Part shown: piece after piece, positions 59,916-64,000 of the stretch
How the letters are laid out: the number at the start of each line of letters is the position of its first letter
Numbering within the stretch: the stretch's first letter is position 1
Origin: Actinacidiphila glaucinigra
Lineage (GTDB): Bacteria > Actinomycetota > Actinomycetes > Streptomycetales > Streptomycetaceae
Assembly: GCF_900188405.1 (NCBI RefSeq)
Contig: NZ_FZOF01000017.1
Location: forward strand, 1-64,000
DNA: 64,000 nucleotides
Direction: 5' to 3'
The notes under the pieces: generated by a model
Databases searched by the model: none
What the model was told of the DNA's origin: nothing
The model's input: the letters and a program-made list of their open reading frames with translations, nothing else
Position numbers and translations under genes: made by a program

Positions 59916-60713
59916 TCATCGGGCGAGAGAGGCCGCGTCGCCCATGACGACGACGGGGTGGTCGGCGGGGTCCAGCACCCACAGCAACTGCTTCATGTGC
60001 GCCTTGGCGATGCTGACGCAGGCGTGCGTGGGGCCGCCGTGGTCGACGTGGATCCAGATGCCAATACCGCGGTTCGCGCCCATCGGCGCGGCGCCGTTCA
60101 TCGGCGAGGTACCGGGCTGCCGGTTGTAGTTGATGGCGATGACGTAGTCGAAGGAACCGGCGAGAGACTCACCCAGGAAGCCAGTGGCGTCGGTGGAGAA
60201 CGCGTTGGAGCGGTGGTAGGTCAGCTTGGTGCCGGGGTCGGCCAGGAGTCCCCCCGCGTCGGTGAGACCGAACACCCCGATGGGGCTGTGCAGATCGCCC
60301 GCGTAGTGCTCGTCGGTCCAGCCCTTGTAGCCGTTGTGCGCGTTCCACACCGCTCCCGGACGCCAGCCGCCGTCGACGCGCTCGTAGAGCACGACCTTGG
60401 ACTTCGGGGACTTCTTGCCGGCTCCCGTGACCAGGACGACCTGCCGGGCGCGGGCCGGGATCTGCGACAGGGTCTTGGGGCCGAGCCCCGGCAACTGGTC
60501 GGGGTACTGCGGCTTCGGCGGGGCCGTCGTCCGCGGCGCGGCGGGCGCACCGGCCGGCTCCCCGGTCGCCGGCGCGGCGACGTCCTGGGCGACCGCGGCG
60601 GTCTCGGGGGCCGGGGTGGACTTCCCCTCGGGCAGGTGCTGGTAGGCGGCGATGCCGAGCGAGGAGACGACGACGGCGGCGGCCGCGGATATGTAGGGCT
60701 TGTGAAGGCGCAT
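59916..60713 (-). CDS. Secreted L,D-transpeptidase family protein, short variant
   Basis: The 265-residue product has an uncleaved-anchor or signal segment (LHKPYISAAAAVVVSSLGIA), a Pro/Ala-rich linker and a YkuD-like domain whose active-site region reads IWIHVDHGGPTHACVSI, with Cys232 and a spacing unlike the SHGCxR form of classical enzymes. This fits the branch of Streptomyces proteins annotated as L,D-transpeptidase or YkuD-like with HGGPT-x-x-C. Activity may be hydrolytic or transpeptidase. It is the first gene of the pair with the LdtMt2-like enzyme. Confidence 0.85.
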   Translation of the reverse strand: MRLHKPYISAAAAVVVSSLGIAAYQHLPEGKSTPAPETAAVAQDVAAPATGEPAGAPAAPRTTAPPKPQYPDQLPGLGPKTLSQIPARARQVVLVTGAGKKSPKSKVVLYERVDGGWRPGAVWNAHNGYKGWTDEHYAGDLHSPIGVFGLTDAGGLLADPGTKLTYHRSNAFSTDATGFLGESLAGSFDYVIAINYNRQPGTSPMNGAAPMGANRGIGIWIHVDHGGPTHACVSIAKAHMKQLLWVLDPADHPVVVMGDAASLAR

Positions 60714-61107
60714 GGGTGCAGGCTTTCTCGGGAGAACGGGAGATCGTCGGGGAGTCGCGTGGCGGGGCTCGCGGTCCCTGAGGACCGGGTGGTGTCCGCG
60801 GGTGATGCGGCCCGCCCGGTATCGCCGCCCGTGGCGGGGGCCCGCTCCTGAGCGGAAGGGGTGGCTTCACACCCGTTCAACCGGGCGGACTCCAGTTCGG
60901 GTTGCCCGGATGTCGGGGACCGCGCCGGGTCGATGGGGCCGCGTCGGCCACCTGGGCGGCGGCAGCCGGAAGGCGGGGACGCCGGCCGTCACCCGGGGAT
61001 CCGCGGCGTCGCGTCAGCGGCGGATCCCCGGGTCCGTCAGTCGGCGTCCGCCGGGGGCCGGTCGCCGTGGTGCGTGTTCCCTCCGGGCCGCGCGATGCGG
61101 CCCGGGC
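60714..61107. other. Intergenic region between the L,D-transpeptidase pair and the ECF partner gene
   Basis: These 394 bases show no protein-like frame. The terminator at 60991-61033 occupies the right half. The left end must hold the promoter of the L,D-transpeptidase operon, for which no clear elements were seen. Confidence 0.45.
60991..61033 (-). terminator. Stem-loop after the ECF sigma/partner operon
   Basis: ACCCGGGGATCCGC (60991-61004) is perfectly inverted at 61020-61033, a 14-bp stem with a 15-base loop. It lies 75 bases past the stop of the partner gene on the minus strand. Confidence 0.6.
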
Positions 61108-62337
61108 TCAGCTGCGGGCGTTCCCCGGCACGGTGATCTGGCGCTCGCCCCAGCTCATCCGGGTCGTCGCGTTGTAGTTCACCGTCGTACCGGCGGCGAG
61201 TCCGGCTTCCCTGGCCCGGGCGGACGGGTCGACCAGTACGAGCACGTCACTGAGCATGGCCCCGGTCGACGGGTCCACGATCAGCCGCTCCCGTGTCGTC
61301 CCCAGCGGTCCGCGGTAGCTGATGGGGAAGTCGACCCCGACTCCCTCGCGTCCGAGGGGGTCGGTGACCCGCCCGGCCACCCGGACTCCCGGCAGATCCG
61401 CCATCACCCGGTACGCGGCCGCCCGGACGGCGGGCTTCACGGGCATGGTGACGAGGTTGCCCGCCTGGCGCAGCATCCAGGCGCTGCGGTTCGAGGTGCC
61501 GGTGTCGGCTCCGTTGTCCCGCGCGTAGAGCCGCTCCAAGTGGCGGCGCAGCTCAGCGCTGGTGGACGGCAGAGCGCGCAGGTCCTTGTAGGTGACGTTG
61601 TCGGGGCCGACGGCGTAGATCTTGTCGTCGACGTTCGTATGCATGACCATCGGCCGCCTGGTTCCGATGACGGTGACGAGCCTGCCGGACCCGGCCTTCT
61701 TCCCGACCTCGATCTCCACCGTGCGAGGCGAGCCCGCGGCGCGCCAGCGGTCCTTGTCCGCCGCGGTCCGGGGCTCGGTCACGGAGTCCAGCCCGGAGAC
61801 CTCCAGGCTCCCGGTCCCGGGCCGCACTCCCACCGACCACTCGTCGGTCGACGCGCTGCGCACGGCGAACAGGTGCCCCTCCTCACCGGCGACGTCCACG
61901 TTCTCCGATCGCGTGGTGGTCTGCCAGTACGTCCCCTCGGCGACGGCGCTCTCCGCCTGCCGGGCCGCGCTGAGCAGCTCGATGTGGCCGTCGACGCGGA
62001 GGTCCGCGCCTTCGCCCGGCGCGTCCGATCCGGCGGAGGACGGCGGCTGAGCGGTCGGCCGGTCGACCGGCTCCCGCCAGTCGACGGTGCTCACGACCAC
62101 CACGGACGCCGCCACGGCCGCGAGGGCAGCGGCTCCCAGCGGCCGGAAGGCACTTCTGCGGCGCGGGGCGAGGAAGCGTGCCGCGCGGCCGTCCGTTGAC
62201 CCGGCGACGATGCGCGCGAGGTCCTCGCGCTGCCGCGCGGGGTCCACCAGCCGGGACGGGTCCAGTTCCTCGGGCCGTGCGTCCGCGAGCACCTTCAGGA
62301 CGTCGGGCCGCCCGGACGGCTTGCGGGTGTTCTTCAC
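61108..62337 (-). CDS. CU044_5270-type membrane-anchored partner of the ECF sigma factor
   Basis: The 409-residue protein has a cytoplasmic N-terminus of about 60 residues (DVLKVLADARPEELDPSRLV), one membrane segment (FRPLGAAALAAVAASVVVVS, about 64-84) and a large extracytoplasmic domain (SAWMLRQAGNLVTMPVKPAV, LIVDPSTGAMLSDVLVLVDP). This plan is shared by the CU044_5270 family usually found behind ECF sigma factors. The N-terminus may bind the sigma factor, and the outer part may sense an envelope signal. GTG 62337 overlaps the sigma stop by four bases, which implies coupled translation and stoichiometric production. No classic zinc anti-sigma motif is seen. Confidence 0.82.
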   Translation of the reverse strand: MKNTRKPSGRPDVLKVLADARPEELDPSRLVDPARQREDLARIVAGSTDGRAARFLAPRRRSAFRPLGAAALAAVAASVVVVSTVDWREPVDRPTAQPPSSAGSDAPGEGADLRVDGHIELLSAARQAESAVAEGTYWQTTTRSENVDVAGEEGHLFAVRSASTDEWSVGVRPGTGSLEVSGLDSVTEPRTAADKDRWRAAGSPRTVEIEVGKKAGSGRLVTVIGTRRPMVMHTNVDDKIYAVGPDNVTYKDLRALPSTSAELRRHLERLYARDNGADTGTSNRSAWMLRQAGNLVTMPVKPAVRAAAYRVMADLPGVRVAGRVTDPLGREGVGVDFPISYRGPLGTTRERLIVDPSTGAMLSDVLVLVDPSARAREAGLAAGTTVNYNATTRMSWGERQITVPGNARS

Positions 62338-62918
62338 GCGGGTGCTCCTTCGCGATGGCTGGGGTACGGGGTCTCTGCGGGAGGTGCGGGCGCCGGCTCC
62401 GGCTCCGGCTCGGGGGCAGCGGCGGGAGCCGCCTCCAGGGCCTTCTCCAGTCGGCGGCGGGCCCGGTACAGGCGGACGGTCAGCGTCGCGGTGGTGCAGT
62501 CCAGGACCTGCGCGGCCTCCCTGGCGCTCAGGCCGTGCCAGGCGATCAGCGTCAGGAGTTCCCGGTCGGCCTCCGGCAGGCCCGCCAGGGCCTGCAGCGC
62601 GTCGTGCCGGCCGGCGACCTCCGCCGCGACGTCCGCGGCGTCGGTCCGGGCGCCGCTGCTGATGCGCTGCGCTTCCTCGGCGGCCAGGAGGTACTGGTGG
62701 GCGTCCCGGCGGCGCAGCTCGCGCACCAGGTTGCGCGCCACGCCCAGCAGCCAGGGCAGCGCGGGGTCGGGGACGTCCCGCACCCGCCTCCAGGCGACGG
62801 TGAACGTCTCGCTGGTGATGTCCTCGCCTACCTGCCGTCCGACCAGGCTGGTGGCGTAGGCAAGCACACGCGGATAGCACTCCTCGTAGACGTCCCGGAA
62901 GCGTTGGGCATGTGTCAC
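62334..62918 (-). CDS. ECF-type RNA polymerase sigma factor
   Basis: The 194-residue product has sigma region 2 (YEECYPRVLAYATSLVGRQV, then EDITSETFTVAWRR) and region 4 (LPEADRELLTLIAWHGLSAR, then EAAQVLDCTTATLTVRLYRA). A Pro/Glu/Ala-rich tail follows (PEPEPEPAPAPP), beyond the usual end. GTG 62918 is preferred because AGGGGA lies seven bases upstream. An ATG at 62933 is possible, but it lies just before that ribosome site, and using it would make the site part of the coding sequence. It directs transcription of unknown targets and is controlled, presumably, by its overlapping membrane partner. Confidence 0.9.
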   Translation of the reverse strand: MTHAQRFRDVYEECYPRVLAYATSLVGRQVGEDITSETFTVAWRRVRDVPDPALPWLLGVARNLVRELRRRDAHQYLLAAEEAQRISSGARTDAADVAAEVAGRHDALQALAGLPEADRELLTLIAWHGLSAREAAQVLDCTTATLTVRLYRARRRLEKALEAAPAAAPEPEPEPAPAPPAETPYPSHREGAPA

Positions 62919-63003
62919 GCGCCGTCCCCTCATCTCGCACTCTCACCATGCAATGAGCGGGGCGGCCCGTTTCTTACATCCCGGAGCCGGATTTTCCGCG
63001 GAT

Positions 63004-63017
63004 GTGGTTCACATCAC
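63004..63017. promoter_or_regulatory. Crp-like site upstream of the ECF sigma gene
   Basis: GTGGTTCACATCAC fits GTG-N6-NNCAC on both strands with one deviation from the Streptomyces motif GTG-N6-GNCAC. It lies about 85 bases upstream of the sigma start, a normal promoter distance. Confidence 0.3.
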
Positions 63018-63384
63018 GCCGGGGGCGGGGTTCGCTGCGGTGGTCGCCGGCCGGGACGGGCGAGGTCGTGGCATTGTGTGCCGGCGAGCGGCCCGGCGGC
63101 AGGGGCCGGGGCGTCCCGGATGTGGCGCGGTCGATGTCCCGGGGCTCCGCTCGCCACGTCCGGTGATCGCGCGATCCCCGACGTCGGCGGCCGCCTGGCG
63201 GCCAGGTGCCGGATCCGCGCGGCCTCTGCGCCGGAGGTCCGGTTCACGTCGCGTCGGGAGTCGCGGAGGCGGTTGTGAAGGGGCCGCAGGCGCTCCACCG
63301 CTCCGCGCGCCACAGCGGCACGCCCGGCCGACCCGCACGCGGATCCGCCGACCGACCGCCGGCGACGCCGCCCGCCGGACACGA

Positions 63385-63420
63385 CGACGGCCGCCGCCCT
63401 GCATGGGGCGGCGGCCGTCG
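63385..63420 (-). terminator. Terminator after the deazaflavin-dependent oxidoreductase gene
   Basis: Perfect 15-bp inverted repeat (63385-63399 and 63406-63420) with a TGCATG loop, 12 bases beyond the stop codon on the minus strand. Confidence 0.8.
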
Positions 63421-63432
63421 GCGGGGTACGGG

Positions 63433-63879
63433 TCAGTGGGGTGCGGCCGCCGGCTCCAGGATGAAGACCGGGATCTCACGGTCGGTGTTCTTCTGGTACT
63501 CCGCGTAGTCGGGCCATGCCTCCACCGCGCGGTCCCACCACTCGGCCCGCTCGTCCCCCGTGAGCTCACGCGCCGTCATGTCCTGGCGCACGGGGCCGTC
63601 CTGCAGCTCCACCCGGGGGTCGGCGACCAGGTTGTGGTACCAGACCGGGTGCTTCGGGGCGCCACCCTTGGACGCCACGACCGCGTACCGGCCGTCGTGC
63701 TCCACGCGCATGAGCGGCGTCTTGCGGATCCTGCCGGACTTGACGCCGAGCGTCGTCAGGACGATCACCGGCTTGCCGCGCAACGTGGTGCCGTCCGTCC
63801 CTCCGGAACCCTCGTACAGCTCGACCTGGTCGCGGACCCACTGCTCGGGGCTCGGCTGGTACTCACCCACCAAGGGCAC
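63433..63879 (-). CDS. Deazaflavin (F420)-dependent nitroreductase-family protein, DDN type
   Basis: The 148-residue product is a split-barrel protein of the DDN family: GKPVIVLTTLGVKSGRIRKT, PLMRVEHDGRYAVVASKGGA, PKHPVWYHNLVADPRVELQD and a C-terminal YAEYQKNTDREIPVFILEP. In mycobacteria, DDN (Rv3547) uses reduced F420 to reduce quinones and activates nitroimidazole drugs. Streptomyces make F420, so the cofactor fits. It appears monocistronic, with a terminator after it. The physiological substrate is unknown. Confidence 0.9.
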   Translation of the reverse strand: MPLVGEYQPSPEQWVRDQVELYEGSGGTDGTTLRGKPVIVLTTLGVKSGRIRKTPLMRVEHDGRYAVVASKGGAPKHPVWYHNLVADPRVELQDGPVRQDMTARELTGDERAEWWDRAVEAWPDYAEYQKNTDREIPVFILEPAAAPH

Positions 63880-64000
63880 GTCGTTCTCCCATCTCTGCGT
63901 GCGACATCGCCAACCTCAACATCCTCACCCACCCTCCGTCTTCCCGGCGGCACCGCCGCTACGCGCCGCCGGTCCCGCTGCCGATCACCCGGACGGCGGG

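Larger units (their letters stand above)
62919..63432. other. Intergenic region upstream of the ECF sigma operon
   Basis: No gene was found in these 514 bases. Features noticed are a Crp-like site at 63004-63017 and the terminator of the neighbouring oxidoreductase gene at 63385-63420. Confidence 0.45.

Overview
The window reads as chromosomal DNA of a Streptomyces-like actinomycete. Base composition is very high in G+C, GTG (and probably one TTG) start codons are frequent, and genes are dense. The content is typical of that group: large ATP-binding LuxR/SARP-type regulators, Tat and lipoprotein export signals, a deazaflavin (F420)-type oxidoreductase, subtilisin-like secreted proteases and L,D-transpeptidases. 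No rRNA, tRNA or CRISPR array was recognised.

Layout. 1-720: edge of a TnpB (IS605-type) element next to a 5'-truncated VOC gene. 744-9872: MFS exporter, large secreted subtilisin-like protease, and a Tat-exported phospholipase C with unusual extra C-terminal domains. 10408-19713: an aromatic catabolic cluster (maleylacetate reductase, hydroxyquinol 1,2-dioxygenase, flavin reductase, HpaB-type monooxygenase) interleaved with two giant ATPase regulators. A third giant regulator, a membrane segment fused in frame to a nitroreductase, and a cupin lipoprotein follow to about 24.7 kb.

25177-35212: the most interesting block, one long co-directional operon. It encodes an HpaI-type aldolase, both subunits of a CoA-transferase, a thiolase-fold protein lacking the usual Cys, a DUF35 partner, a two-cupin protein, two different MFS transporters, a cyclase-family hydrolase, a DUF6282-like metallohydrolase and an IclR regulator. 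A strong palindrome precedes the first gene. The genes fit an undescribed catabolic route: uptake, hydrolytic ring opening, CoA activation, C-C cleavage, and pyruvate release by the aldolase.

35268-38044: MurR/RpiR regulator with an AmiE-like serine hydrolase (probable wall-sugar recycling). 38215-41400: island of less GC-biased DNA with a HEAT-repeat protein and a gene fragment. 41410-44814: a second subtilisin-like protease. 44926-48603: a probable small regulon (isochorismatase-like hydrolase, ABM-alpha/beta hydrolase fusion, MarR, SDR) tied together by a nearly identical operator in front of two transcription units and a weaker version before a third. 48722-54927: FGGY kinase, DoxX/HxlR pair, acyltransferase, an HxlR regulator with twin palindromes controlling a monooxygenase-SDR pair, and a DinB-like protein.

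55088-62918: cell-envelope genes: an NlpC/P60 hydrolase with an upstream Crp-like site, a phosphodiester glycosidase, two L,D-transpeptidases in tandem, and an ECF sigma factor overlapping a membrane-anchored partner. The window ends with a deazaflavin-dependent oxidoreductase.
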